Shown here piece after piece: positions 1 through 8,940 of a stretch of 64,000 nucleotides of DNA. Origin of the DNA: Bacteroidota bacterium (GTDB taxonomy: Bacteria > Bacteroidota > Bacteroidia > Chitinophagales > Chitinophagaceae); assembly GCA_013285915.1 (NCBI GenBank), contig JABDGS010000005.1:1-64000 (forward strand), read 5' to 3'. The position numbers and the translations under genes were made by a program. Below the pieces are notes generated by a model, which saw only the letters and a program-made list of their open reading frames with translations, was not told the origin of the DNA and did no database searches. Position 1 is the first letter of the stretch, and each line of letters opens with the position of its first letter.

Positions 1-157
1 TAACAGTTAAAAAATAGAATGTGTCACTTTTCGTCGGGGATGTGTACTGAAGTAATCAAAAGGGTAAGAAAACAATCGTTTTGATTTCTGTCACTTTTTT
101 TGTAAAAAAATTTTTGCTTATATTTTGCAGCAGCTAAGATATTTAATACTGCAAACT

Positions 158-937
158 TTATAAACCAACCATAGTTGCACGTTCACCCGATGCTTTAAAA
201 TGTATAAATGATTCAGCAATTTTTACGCCTGCTTCAAGGCCGCGAAACCCTTCAAGCGGTTTAAAAAAATCATTGTAAGTATTTACCGGGTCTTGTGTTT
301 TATGAGCAAACATTGCATCTTTTTTTCGCTCATGCACTGTTGTTATATCAACGTAGTCAGTTGGCGTAAAAGCCATGGTTTCGCTGCCCGTATTTACTTC
401 ATAAAAGTATAAATTAAATTTCCTGTTTGCTTTTATCCACGCTGTTAGTGCAAGCAAGCCGGTAACCTGGTGGTCAGGATGACCGTCAACGGGCCATTGT
501 GTAAAAACAATATCAGGGTTTAGCGATGCAATTAGTTTTGCAGCATCCTCATTTTTCTCTTTACTCAAAACAGTATTGCCATCAATTTGCCCTGCAAATA
601 AAGGCTTTGCATTTAATATTTTGCAGGCGGCTTCAGCTTCTTTTGTGCGCAACGCGGCCATTTCGCTGTAAGTTTTATTGGGGTCGCTTGCCTCGCCGCG
701 CGTAACATATAAAAAGGTAACATTATGTCCCGCATCGCTGTATTTAGCCATTGTGCCGCCACAGCCAAACTCAGGGTCGCCCGGGTGCGCACCCAAACAA
801 ACTATATTTAGTTTTTTATCAGCTGCAGGCGTGGGTGCATTAAGATATTCGCCTTTCGCGGCGGGGGCAATAGTCGCACCGGCCAGGCCCATTGCGGACA
901 TTTTTAAAAAATTACGACGGGCACTTTTATTACTCAT
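158..937 (-). CDS. PIG-L family deacetylase, probably exported by Tat
   Basis: This 259-residue protein has the LmbE/PIG-L layout, the zinc-dependent N-acetylglucosaminyl deacetylase fold. The N-terminus carries a twin-arginine-like signal (SARRNFLKMSAMGLAG, residues 5-20), so it is probably exported. The first metal motif reads AHPGDPEFGCGG at residues 50-61 and the second, GHPDHQVTG, lies further on. Family members normally have AHPDD. Here the first Asp, the general base in MshB, is Gly53, while the zinc-ligand Asp54 and His51 remain. It may be a variant subfamily or have altered activity. Twelve bases separate it from the upstream SMP-30-like gene on the same strand, so the two are probably co-transcribed. 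The substrate cannot be read from the sequence. The family call is secure. Confidence 0.9.
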   Translation of the reverse strand: MSNKSARRNFLKMSAMGLAGATIAPAAKGEYLNAPTPAADKKLNIVCLGAHPGDPEFGCGGTMAKYSDAGHNVTFLYVTRGEASDPNKTYSEMAALRTKEAEAACKILNAKPLFAGQIDGNTVLSKEKNEDAAKLIASLNPDIVFTQWPVDGHPDHQVTGLLALTAWIKANRKFNLYFYEVNTGSETMAFTPTDYVDITTVHERKKDAMFAHKTQDPVNTYNDFFKPLEGFRGLEAGVKIAESFIHFKASGERATMVGL

Positions 938-949
938 TTTATTTTACGG

Positions 950-1984
950 CTACTTTAATTTAACGCGCATTACATAACTGCTGGCCGTTATGAACAATGT
1001 TTTTTGATCTGGTGAGAAGGCGCAGTTGGCGGTCTTCTGGCCGGTATATATTCTAGCAAGCACCTTACCGGCAGGGCTAAACAACCAAATACCTTTTGGC
1101 CCTGCCGCAAAAATATATCCCTGTTTATTAACCTTCATTCCATCAGGGTTGCCAGCATCAGTGTTGTTATATTCTTTTGCTTCAAAAAATACGCTACTGC
1201 TTTTTATAAGCCCTTTGTCGTCAAGCGCATATTTCATCCACAACATATTTGTTGAATCAGAGTTTGAAATATACAGTGTTTTTTCATCAGGAGATAATGC
1301 AATACCGTTGGGAAACTTCAGATCTTTTATGATCAAATCCAACTGGCCATTTGATTTTAAACGGTACACACCCTGGAAAGGTAATTGCTTTGCTGTATCA
1401 TCAAGCCTTTTATCAAGGCCGTAAGGCGGGTCAGTAAAATATAAATCGCCGTTTGAGGTGTAAACACCATCATTAGGGCTATTTAATTTTTTGCCCTGGT
1501 AACCGCCTGCCAGCGTAATAAATTTTGGTGAAGGGTTGCCAAGCGGCGCATCCATCAATGCCATCCGCCTGTCGCCATGCTGGCATAAAACCAATTGTCC
1601 TTTTGCATTAAGTAATAACCCATTGGAGCCGGGCTCCTTCTCAACTTTCCGGTCTCCTGTATTACCGGATGGTTTTAAATATAAAGTTGCGCCGTAGCCT
1701 TCTTTCCATTTAAAAATGCTGTTATTGGGTATATCGCTAAAGAGCAGGTAATTGCTGTCTTTTATATAAACCGGCCCTTCACTCCATTTGTAACCTTGAG
1801 CAAGTATTTCAACCGGGGTAGTTGAATCAATTAAGTTTAATGCGGATGTATCAAGTATCTCAATCCTTCTTACAATGGAATCTTTTGAAGCAGTAGTGGT
1901 TATGTCATTCCCGGATGGGCTGTTATTGCAGCTTATTATAAAGAATGTTGTAACAAAAAATATACATACGGTAAATTGTCTCAT
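950..1984 (-). CDS. SMP-30/gluconolactonase-type beta-propeller lipoprotein
   Basis: A 344-residue protein with a lipoprotein signal (FFIISCNN, lipid Cys19), so it should be tethered to a membrane on the outside of the inner membrane. The body has SMP-30/LRE features: SEGPVYIKD near the start, then NSPNDGVYTSNGDLYFTDPP and KFPNGIALSPDEKTLYIS, which carry the metal-binding Glu/Asn/Asp residues of this calcium- or zinc-dependent six-bladed propeller. Family members are sugar lactonases or related esterases. It lies immediately upstream of the PIG-L gene on the same strand, which suggests a shared role in carbohydrate processing outside the cytoplasm. That role is inference. Confidence 0.88.
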   Translation of the reverse strand: MRQFTVCIFFVTTFFIISCNNSPSGNDITTTASKDSIVRRIEILDTSALNLIDSTTPVEILAQGYKWSEGPVYIKDSNYLLFSDIPNNSIFKWKEGYGATLYLKPSGNTGDRKVEKEPGSNGLLLNAKGQLVLCQHGDRRMALMDAPLGNPSPKFITLAGGYQGKKLNSPNDGVYTSNGDLYFTDPPYGLDKRLDDTAKQLPFQGVYRLKSNGQLDLIIKDLKFPNGIALSPDEKTLYISNSDSTNMLWMKYALDDKGLIKSSSVFFEAKEYNNTDAGNPDGMKVNKQGYIFAAGPKGIWLFSPAGKVLARIYTGQKTANCAFSPDQKTLFITASSYVMRVKLK

Positions 1985-2043
1985 GGCAGGCAGGTTTTAA
2001 TGTTATAATATTAAAACGTTTTGCCAGATTGAAAAAATAAAAG

Positions 2044-3138
2044 TTATTGTACCGCTTCATCTACCAGAGCCTTTAATGCTTTATACCGCGCATTGCGGCC
2101 ATCAGACTTTAAGTAAAAAGTCATTAGAAAAGCACAATAATGTTTTTCATTATCCACCCACGGAAAAGAGCCAAACAAACCGGGGCTGGTAACCGCTTTT
2201 GATAAATTACCCACTGAACTGCTATCCCAAACCCATTCGCCATAGCCATAACCAATGTTACCGGCTTCGGCGGGGGAGTAGGCAATTTTTACATCAGGTG
2301 TAATACGGTCAACTTCCATTTGCGCAATGCTTGTGTCGCTCAAAATTCTTCGCCCTTTGTACATGCCTTTATGCAGTATCATCTCTAAAAACCGCATATA
2401 ATCCTCCGGCGTGCTTATAGCGCCACCCGCGGGCAGCGCAAACTTGCCCATACCAAAATCAGTATTAACCATCCCTAATGGCAATGCAATGCGTTCGTGA
2501 AAAAGTGTTTCAAAACTCTCACCACTAATTTTCTCAATAACGGCGCCCGCAATTTGCAAACCCGCATTGCTGTAGTGAAATATCTTGCCAGGTTCTCCCT
2601 CCATGGGCATTTTTGCAATTTTTTCTATTGCCTCATCCATGCTGTTTATGTTCCTCATTTCAGCAAGGCTTTCTTTTAATGGCGGTTCCTTTATACCGGT
2701 CCTGTGCGAGAGGCATTCGCTTATAGTAATATTGCCCTTACCATACCTGGTAAGCACCGGTAAAAACTTACCAACGGTATCATCCAGGCGCAGTTTTCCT
2801 TCATCAACAAATGTCATAACCAATGCTGCGCTAAGCCATTTACTGCAACTGGCAATACTTGCGCGGGTTGTGGTATTATAATCATCTGTGGCGCCATCGC
2901 GTTTCATACGTTTGGCTATCATTTTACCAACCATTTTTTGCCGCATACTCATGTCGTTAACCGCATTGGTATAAATTATCTTGCCGTCTTTGTATATCAT
3001 CAGCACTGATCGTCCGCCCATGGCGCTGGTATTATCTTTCAGCCAGCTATCTATTTTTGAAAAATCCTGCGCGTTGGTAATGTTAGCTGCGCAAAAAGCA
3101 CAGGCGAGGATAATAAAATATAACTTATATTTCTCCAT
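2044..3138 (-). CDS. Serine hydrolase, class C beta-lactamase/esterase fold
   Basis: A 364-residue secreted protein with a signal peptide ending near NITNAQ (residues 19-24). It has the beta-lactamase-family catalytic set: SCSK at residues 97-100 (SxxK nucleophile and lysine) and YSN at 189-191 (YxN). The context VDEGKLRLDDTVGKFLP is typical of EstB-like esterases and penicillin-binding-protein-related hydrolases. Family members include beta-lactamases, D-aminopeptidases and esterases; the sequence does not distinguish them. A second related protein sits at 37843-38925, so these are paralogues. It is transcribed alone, with an intergenic gap of about 60 bases to the SMP-30-like gene. Confidence 0.92.
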   Translation of the reverse strand: MEKYKLYFIILACAFCAANITNAQDFSKIDSWLKDNTSAMGGRSVLMIYKDGKIIYTNAVNDMSMRQKMVGKMIAKRMKRDGATDDYNTTTRASIASCSKWLSAALVMTFVDEGKLRLDDTVGKFLPVLTRYGKGNITISECLSHRTGIKEPPLKESLAEMRNINSMDEAIEKIAKMPMEGEPGKIFHYSNAGLQIAGAVIEKISGESFETLFHERIALPLGMVNTDFGMGKFALPAGGAISTPEDYMRFLEMILHKGMYKGRRILSDTSIAQMEVDRITPDVKIAYSPAEAGNIGYGYGEWVWDSSSVGNLSKAVTSPGLFGSFPWVDNEKHYCAFLMTFYLKSDGRNARYKALKALVDEAVQ

Positions 3139-3320
3139 AACCGCTGTATGACTTTTTGTGTGAAGATAAGTTTAACAGTAAGTAAATAAAATGGACTGAG
3201 TAAAATGAAGTAATTGACCATAACAAAGATGTTTACAAATAGCCTTTTTTTCATTGGGCGTTTTTATTCGGCATTATACATCATTATTTATTTCGCGTTG
3301 GCTATCTTAGCTGCCCGACA

Positions 3321-4064
3321 ATGAAAAAACTACTGCGCATATTACAGGTAATATATTGCATATACGCATTGTTTTGGTTTGTAGCACTTATGCTTATAGT
3401 ACTGGTGTTTGCGTTAATATTTGCCTTGTTTGGTAAAATAAGGGGCGGCAACCTGGTATACATAGCCTGTAAATGGTGGGCAGGGGCCTGGTATTTTTTG
3501 GTGGGTATACGGCATAAAGAAATATACGAAGCACCTCACGACAGAAAGTTGCAATATATTTTTGTTGCCAACCATATATCTTATATGGATATTCCGTGCA
3601 TCATCCGCTGCATTCACCAACCTGTTAGAATACTTGGAAAAATTGAAATGGTAAAGTACCCGGTGTTTGGGTTAATATACCGCATGGTTGTGGTGCTTGT
3701 AGACAGGAGCAGCGCAGAACTCAGGGCCAAAAGTGTTCGCGGGCTAAAGGCTGCACTGCGCAGGGGCATTTCAATTTTTATTTTTCCTGAGGGTACATTT
3801 AATGAAACCGGTAAGCCGTTAAAGGATTTTTACGATGGCGCATTTCGCATTGCCATTGAAACCCAAACCCCAATTAAGCCAATACTTTTTGTTGACACCC
3901 ACAAACTGATGCACTACAAAAACATCTGGCAGCTTAAGCCCGGCATTTGCCGCACAGTATATTTAACCGAAATACCCGTTGACGGTTATTCAATGAAGCA
4001 AATACACCTGCTAAAAGAAAAAGTATATACAATAATGGAAGAGGGTTTAGTGAGGTGGGGTTGA
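3321..4064 (+). CDS. plsC: 1-acyl-sn-glycerol-3-phosphate acyltransferase (PlsC family)
   Basis: A 247-residue protein that should transfer an acyl group to lysophosphatidic acid in phospholipid synthesis, at the inner membrane. A long hydrophobic segment covers residues 11-37. The LPLAT motifs are present: NHISYMD (residues 84-90, NHxxxxD) and FPEGT (155-159), with a basic KIEMVKYPVFG segment between them for glycerol-phosphate binding. Length fits bacterial PlsC. It is a single gene divergent from the serine hydrolase. It may act on another lyso-lipid, since Bacteroidota often have several paralogues, so the symbol denotes the family. Confidence 0.9.
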   Translation: MKKLLRILQVIYCIYALFWFVALMLIVLVFALIFALFGKIRGGNLVYIACKWWAGAWYFLVGIRHKEIYEAPHDRKLQYIFVANHISYMDIPCIIRCIHQPVRILGKIEMVKYPVFGLIYRMVVVLVDRSSAELRAKSVRGLKAALRRGISIFIFPEGTFNETGKPLKDFYDGAFRIAIETQTPIKPILFVDTHKLMHYKNIWQLKPGICRTVYLTEIPVDGYSMKQIHLLKEKVYTIMEEGLVRWG

Positions 4065-4294
4065 AAGATCAAACCATATTTTGCCGTTTATGCTTGTTTA
4101 ATTACCGTTCATCCTAAGCGCTTTTAAGGTGATGATCTTAAAAGATAATATAATTATATGATTATCAAAGTGTTATTATAAGCAATCACTAATTTGTATT
4201 CCATATTACCAAACTAAATTTAGTAATATGCTTTGCATAGTATTGAAAATATATTTATTTTTGGTGCATCATACCACCAAAATCTCATTTTATT

Positions 4295-5491
4295 ATGAAA
4301 AATATACTTGCAGCAGGAGTAATTGTAGCTGTGTTAAGCTTTTGCTCCTGCGATGATTTTAATTATTCCTTCTCAAACGATGACGGACATACTGTAATGA
4401 ATATTAGTGATGAAACCGGCACACTAAGGCTTGAAACAAGAGGGGAAATAACTTTTACTGATGATGAAACTGCCATCAAAACTATTTCGGACGATGGCTA
4501 TATAAAATACAGGCGAAATGGAACCAAGTTTAAAGCTGTAACAAATGCCGGAGGTGAGATAGTTTATACTATTAACGGCGGCGATCCAAAAACAGGCCTG
4601 GATGCTGAAGAAAAAAAGATTTTGGCGCATGCCATTAAGGAAATGATAAATGTTGGCTATGACGCTAAAAATCGGGTGGCACGTATTTATAAAGCCAGCG
4701 GCAGTGCAGGCGTATTATCGGCAGTAGACGAGTTAAGAAATGACTGGGTAAAAGGCCAGTACCTGGAATACCTTGTTACCAATACAACCATTAACGACAT
4801 GGAAATGACAACTGTGGCAAGAAAAATAGGAGACTTAACCAGCGACTATGATAAAAGCAGGCTTTTGCAAAAAATATCGGCCAGGTATCTTGACAACGAA
4901 CAAACAACTGATGCTTATCTTGACGCGGTAAATACCCTGGGCAGCGATTATGAGAAAGAAAATACGCTTAAATTAATTGTTGATCAGCCGCTTACTGCAA
5001 TACAATACGCAAAGGTGTTAACCATAACCGGTAATATTGGCTCAGATTATAATAAGGCCAACGTATTAAAGCAGCTTATAAGCCATGGCATACCATCTGA
5101 AAGCAACACAGTTAGCTTTTTAATGGCTACAGAAAATATAGGTTCTGATTACGAGAGAGCGAATGTTTTAAAAGCAATGCTTGAGCACGGAGTACCTACA
5201 GGGAGCGGGTATACAAAATTTTTAGATGTTGCCGGAAACATAGGCGGAGATTACGAAAAAGGTGAGGTATTAAAACAATTAGCTGTATGTAGAATTGCAT
5301 CTGACGACGACTGGGTTAACCTTATAAAGGAAACAGAAAAACTCGGGGGCGACCATGACAAAAGTGACGCGATGATTGAAATTGCAAAGCACATGCCTAA
5401 AAGCGACAAGATAAAAGCAGCTTACATGCTGTCTGCCAAAGCCATTACCGGCGACTATGATTATGGGCAGGCCATAAAGGCAGTTAATTAA
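4295..5491 (+). CDS. Lipoprotein with seven 34-residue helical repeats
   Basis: Not recognised as a named family. The 398-residue product has a lipoprotein signal (LSFCSCDD, Cys17 or Cys19). The N-terminal 100 residues look beta-rich, with alternating charged and hydrophobic positions. From about residue 150 there is a repeat built on S/G-D-Y-x-K/R-x-x-x-L-K, with the Asp at residues 184, 218, 251, 285, 319, 353 and 387, a period of 34 (once 33). Such units probably stack as helix pairs, like a short HEAT-type solenoid. The repeat suggests a protein-binding surface on the outside of the membrane. It stands alone and is followed by a terminator. Confidence 0.75.
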   Translation: MKNILAAGVIVAVLSFCSCDDFNYSFSNDDGHTVMNISDETGTLRLETRGEITFTDDETAIKTISDDGYIKYRRNGTKFKAVTNAGGEIVYTINGGDPKTGLDAEEKKILAHAIKEMINVGYDAKNRVARIYKASGSAGVLSAVDELRNDWVKGQYLEYLVTNTTINDMEMTTVARKIGDLTSDYDKSRLLQKISARYLDNEQTTDAYLDAVNTLGSDYEKENTLKLIVDQPLTAIQYAKVLTITGNIGSDYNKANVLKQLISHGIPSESNTVSFLMATENIGSDYERANVLKAMLEHGVPTGSGYTKFLDVAGNIGGDYEKGEVLKQLAVCRIASDDDWVNLIKETEKLGGDHDKSDAMIEIAKHMPKSDKIKAAYMLSAKAITGDYDYGQAIKAVN

Positions 5492-5496
5492 AATAT

Positions 5497-5546
5497 AAAA
5501 AAACCCGGGTGGCACCCTTTATTTAAGGCGAGCTCCGGGCTTTTTA
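5497..5546. terminator. Bidirectional intrinsic terminator between convergent genes
   Basis: An A-run plus CCCGG at about 5497-5508 pairs with CCGGG, one bulged base and a T-run at 5535-5545. A/T tracts flank both sides of the stem, so it can end the lipoprotein transcript on the plus strand and the VOC gene transcript on the minus strand. Confidence 0.7.
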
Positions 5547-5579
5547 TATACGTGCCATATTTTTAAAACTATATTTTAG

Positions 5580-5963
5580 TTAGTTGCGTTGCACCATTGC
5601 AATAATATTACCACAGGTATCTTCAAAAGATGCCACGGTTACAGGCCCCATGGGCGTTGGCTTCATTTTAAATACCACACCCAGGTTTAAAAGCCTTTCA
5701 TATTCTTTTTGTACATCAGCAATTCCAAATGTTGTTGCAGATATGCCTGCATCAAATAATTGCTTTTGGAAAACTTTTGCCGGCTCAAAACCCATTGGCT
5801 CAAGCAGCAACTCTACTTCACCACCCTCAGGCGATACAACCGTAAGCCACTTATACTTACCCATTGGTATATCATTCTTCTTTACAAATCCTAAAACTTC
5901 TGTATAAAATTTAAGTGCCTTATCCTGGTCGTCAACCATTACACTTGTTAAAATGATCTTCAT
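5580..5963 (-). CDS. VOC family protein (glyoxalase/bleomycin-resistance fold)
   Basis: A 127-residue single-domain vicinal-oxygen-chelate protein. The N-terminus (SVMVDDQDKALKFYTEVLGF) and the C-terminal ASFEDTCGNIIAMVQ are classic for this fold, which binds a metal between paired beta-alpha-beta-beta-beta modules. Members include glyoxalase I, antibiotic-binding proteins and dioxygenases. It is the last gene of an ArsR-SRPBCC-VOC operon on the minus strand, with 30 bases to the SRPBCC gene. That arrangement is common in bacteria and probably responds to a small organic molecule. The ligand is unknown. Confidence 0.9.
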   Translation of the reverse strand: MKIILTSVMVDDQDKALKFYTEVLGFVKKNDIPMGKYKWLTVVSPEGGEVELLLEPMGFEPAKVFQKQLFDAGISATTFGIADVQKEYERLLNLGVVFKMKPTPMGPVTVASFEDTCGNIIAMVQRN

Positions 5964-5993
5964 ATTTTTATTGTTTGGTTTGTTGAAAACATG

Positions 5994-6431
5994 TTAAGCA
6001 ACTGTAACTTCTTTGTCCAAAAACTTTGGCAGCATCTCGCCAATAAGCGATGTCCAGCCAAATACAAAATTTTGCTTTGCAAAATCTGCAATTGCAGGAA
6101 AAGTTTCCAACCCGGCGTGGGTAAGCTTTAGCCTGGTGCCCGTGCCTTCAGGATAAAGTTCAAAAGTTACGAATGAGTTGCCCTCATAACCTTCGTATTT
6201 CCAACTATAGGTAAGTTTTTTCGCGGGCACAACTTCAGTTATTTTACACAGGTGCACATAACACCGCTCCTCATTTCTGCCTTCAAAGGTAAATTCAAAC
6301 CCCACTTCCGGCCTAAAGTCAGACAGGTCAAAATACCACTGCTTCATATCATTTTTATCGGTTATGGCTTTCCATACCCTTTCAACCGGCGCGTTATACA
6401 CACGCTCAATTACAAATGGTTCGTTGGTCAT
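5994..6431 (-). CDS. SRPBCC/AHSA1 domain protein
   Basis: A 145-residue protein of the START/Bet v1-like SRPBCC superfamily, AHSA1 branch. It begins FVIERVYNAPVERVWKAITD and has the usual DMKQWYF and a C-terminal GWTSLIGEMLPKFLD helix that closes the hydrophobic cavity. Proteins of this type bind hydrophobic small molecules. Its start overlaps the stop of the ArsR regulator by 4 bases, so translation is probably coupled. A role in handling the signal that releases the ArsR repressor is inference. Confidence 0.9.
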   Translation of the reverse strand: MTNEPFVIERVYNAPVERVWKAITDKNDMKQWYFDLSDFRPEVGFEFTFEGRNEERCYVHLCKITEVVPAKKLTYSWKYEGYEGNSFVTFELYPEGTGTRLKLTHAGLETFPAIADFAKQNFVFGWTSLIGEMLPKFLDKEVTVA

Positions 6432-6802
6432 TTTCTTTTTATTTTTTTGGTTGATAATGATGTTGTTGATTTTTTTGGAGCTGTTTTTAATTCCACATTT
6501 TCTTTATCAAGAAATGCACCCAATGCATCAAGCTTTTTTGTCCAGAAAATGCGGTACTCGTCAATCCAGGCAGATACCTGTCCCAGCGATGAAAGATTGG
6601 CCTCGCAATATCTTTCCCTGCCCTGTTGTTTAATTATAATAAGGCCGCACTCGGTAAGTATTTTAATATGTTTTGATATGGCCGGCCTGCTAATATCAAA
6701 GTTATCAGCAACTGCATTAAGGGTCAATGTATGCTTTGCAATAATGTTTATTATTTCTCTTCTTGTTGGGTCTGCAATGGCCTGGAAAACATCACGTCTC
6801 AT
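6428..6802 (-). CDS. ArsR-family winged-helix transcriptional regulator
   Basis: A 124-residue HTH_20/ArsR-type repressor. The helix-turn-helix region is visible in FQAIADPTRREIINIIAKHTLTLNAV and DNFDISRPAISKHIKILTECGLI (roughly residues 5-57). No Cys-rich metal site is seen, so it is likely one of the non-metal ArsR members that travel with SRPBCC proteins. It is first in a three-gene operon. Two palindromes sharing GTAA/GTTAC half-sites lie just upstream of the start, at 6819-6862, and are likely its operators. The C-terminus is rich in Lys and Ser, which looks like an unstructured tail. Confidence 0.92.
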   Translation of the reverse strand: MRRDVFQAIADPTRREIINIIAKHTLTLNAVADNFDISRPAISKHIKILTECGLIIIKQQGRERYCEANLSSLGQVSAWIDEYRIFWTKKLDALGAFLDKENVELKTAPKKSTTSLSTKKIKRK

Positions 6803-6818
6803 GTAAAATATTAAATGT

Positions 6819-6862
6819 GTAACTAATCAGTTACAAATATATGCGTAATCGATCGGTTACGC
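6819..6862 (-). promoter_or_regulatory. Candidate ArsR operator: two palindromes
   Basis: GTAACTAATCAGTTAC (6819-6834) and GCGTAATCGATCGGTTACGC (6843-6862) are both near-perfect inverted repeats sharing GTAA and GTTAC half-sites. Their centres are about 26 bases apart. They sit 17 to 60 bases upstream of the arsR start, where autorepression would be expected. Confidence 0.6.
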
Positions 6863-6962
6863 AAAATTTATTTTTAATAGTTCTTTAAAAGATAAGGGGA
6901 AGAGGGTATTTATTGCTAATACAGAATGCCTATCTTGTTTGCTCATTTTTCAACCTAAATTT

Positions 6963-8045
6963 ATGATCAAACATTATTTCTGCTGGGTATTTGTATTGCT
7001 GCTTATAATTATTTTACCGTCGTGCAGGCGTACCGAGCCTGTTACTGATGCAGACGCCAAAGAACTTGCTATGCAACTGGAAAAGAGCGTTCGAAACGAA
7101 AATCCACAGGTGCTGTATAATATTTTCGACCGGGATGGGCTAAAGAAAAACATACAAAACCAAGGCCCCAATTTAAGCAGCGCGCAGGTAAATGAAGTGG
7201 TAAGCACCACTGTCTTAAATGAGTTTGGTGACCAAATAATAGGTGCGGCAAAAGACGGCAGCTATAAAATGATAAGAATATATGATGACAGCGGCAGAAA
7301 GCACATGCTGTTCAGGATGTTTGGCGAAGGCGGCCTTAACTACCACGACTATACGCTTATAAAAGTTAATGGCAGTGTTAAAGCTGACGACCTGTATACT
7401 TATTTATCAGGAGAAGAAATAAGTAAAACGCTTGCTAATTTAATATCTGTAACCGATGGAAAAGATGCCTCAAATGGTTCAGATGAGGCGCAGGCTATTG
7501 TAAAAATTGCCGATTATAAAAAGAAAGCCGATTACACGGCTGAAATAAACTTGTTTAAGACTCTTGACAGCAAGGTGCAAAAAAATAAATCGCTGCAACT
7601 GTTGTTTATCGATGCAAGCAAACATATAAGCGATGATGATTATAAACATGCCCTGGAAGGTTTTGCAGCCTTGTACCCAAATGACCCCAATACTTATTTG
7701 CTGATGCTTGACGTGTACTATTTAAATAAAGAGTTTGATAAAGCAATGTTTGCCATAAACAAACTGGACTCAATTGTAAAAGGCGATCCATTACTTGATC
7801 TTTACAGGGGTAATATTTATAAAGAAATGGGGCAGGCAGCTGAAAGCCGGGCCAGCTATGAGAAATGTTTTGCTTACGACCCCTATATTAAAAACAATAT
7901 GCAGCAACTGGCAGCCAGTTATGCTGATAGCAGCCAGTACGACAAGGCCAAAGCCGTTATTACCAAATATAAGCAAAACCCTAAGTTTAAGGATGATGAT
8001 ATTACCCCGCTGTATACCCTTTACCCTGCATTAAAAGATAATTAA
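6963..8045 (+). CDS. TPR-containing lipoprotein
   Basis: The product (360 residues from the Met at 6963) starts MIKHYFCW, followed by a hydrophobic stretch and a lipobox (ILPSC). The earlier in-frame Met at 6939 would put eight extra residues before the signal, so 6963 is preferred. The middle is unassigned. The C-terminal 150 residues look like tetratricopeptide units: LEGFAALYPNDPNTYLLMLDVYYL, then DPLLDLYRGNIYKEMGQ, AAESRASYEKCFAYDP and YADSSQYDKAKAVI. It is probably a membrane-anchored scaffold. The exact partner is unknown. Confidence 0.75.
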   Translation: MIKHYFCWVFVLLLIIILPSCRRTEPVTDADAKELAMQLEKSVRNENPQVLYNIFDRDGLKKNIQNQGPNLSSAQVNEVVSTTVLNEFGDQIIGAAKDGSYKMIRIYDDSGRKHMLFRMFGEGGLNYHDYTLIKVNGSVKADDLYTYLSGEEISKTLANLISVTDGKDASNGSDEAQAIVKIADYKKKADYTAEINLFKTLDSKVQKNKSLQLLFIDASKHISDDDYKHALEGFAALYPNDPNTYLLMLDVYYLNKEFDKAMFAINKLDSIVKGDPLLDLYRGNIYKEMGQAAESRASYEKCFAYDPYIKNNMQQLAASYADSSQYDKAKAVITKYKQNPKFKDDDITPLYTLYPALKDN

Positions 8046-8456
8046 CAGATGTTCAAAAAATAAAAGAAACACTGCCACCACGGTTATTTAAAGGGCAGGT
8101 ACTTTAAGGCCGCCGCTGCAATTTCCCCCGGGGTTATGCAACCCAAAAGAACGAAAAATACAAAGATGGCGTTTACGGTATTATTGCAGCCTGGCGCACG
8201 CGTAAATACTTAACAATACCGCAATTAGCAGCAATACAGATATAAATGAACGGAATAAAAATGATTTGATTGGAAATTTTGGTTGTGTCATGTTCTTAAG
8301 GCGTTTGGGTTAAAATCAGATCAAAGATAATAAGTGCAGCTAAGCAGCCTTTACCATTTATAAAAATTTTCACAAATGGGGAAAAAAATCCCCCCACCGG
8401 CATTTTTGCAGGCTTATAATTAAGTTGGTAGGCTTTTTGAATCGTGTATACAAAAG
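8046..8456. other. Intergenic region without a supported gene
   Basis: About 410 bases between the TPR lipoprotein and a small gene. A stretch at roughly 8135-8250 reads open in one plus-strand frame and looks protein-like, but it has no start, so it could be a gene remnant. No tRNA, hairpin terminator or mobile element was recognised. Confidence 0.4.
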
Positions 8457-8777
8457 ATGTATATGAATAGCGGGACATTAAAATACGAATTAGCAGCAAT
8501 AAGTTATAAAGACAATACAGACATGGTATTATTAAGATACCTATTGATGAATGTGCTTGCCTTATGGGCCGCAGAATATAGAAAGGCAGGGGCAGGTACC
8601 CAATATGCCTTTAAATTGTTACAGAACCACAAAAAACTGGAAAATATTCACACCAATATAAAAGAAAAAAGCAGGAGCAATACTGCAGTTAAGGATGACT
8701 TTGTGGTTGCTAAGACCGCGGCACTTGAATGCATGGAAAATTTTACAGCAGCAACTCAATTTGTTACGGCTGCATGA
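8457..8777 (+). CDS. Small hypothetical protein
   Basis: A 106-residue protein of unknown function. It has no signal peptide. The composition is helical, with a hydrophobic stretch at residues 24-39 and a Lys-rich middle (NHKKLENIHTNIKEKSRS). The gene is followed within 30 bases by a strong terminator hairpin, and normal amino-acid composition supports it being real. It is a single transcription unit. Confidence 0.5.
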   Translation: MYMNSGTLKYELAAISYKDNTDMVLLRYLLMNVLALWAAEYRKAGAGTQYAFKLLQNHKKLENIHTNIKEKSRSNTAVKDDFVVAKTAALECMENFTAATQFVTAA

Positions 8778-8801
8778 TATTGGCAAGACTACCGGTTATA
8801 T

Positions 8802-8837
8802 ATGGCGCCTTTCTAAATGAGGGCGCCATTCTTTTTT
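8802..8837 (+). terminator. Intrinsic terminator
   Basis: ATGGCGCC (8802-8809) pairs perfectly with GGCGCCAT (8822-8829) around a 12-base loop, followed by TTCTTTTTT. It lies 24 bases after the stop of the small gene. Confidence 0.8.
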
Positions 8838-8940
8838 GTAACAGGTTAAGTTAACCGGTAATTGTTCTGTTCGTATATTGTGATAACATATTTATGCCCC
8901 AATCTTAAAGGGCAGTATTGGCCATACTTAATATCAGCAC

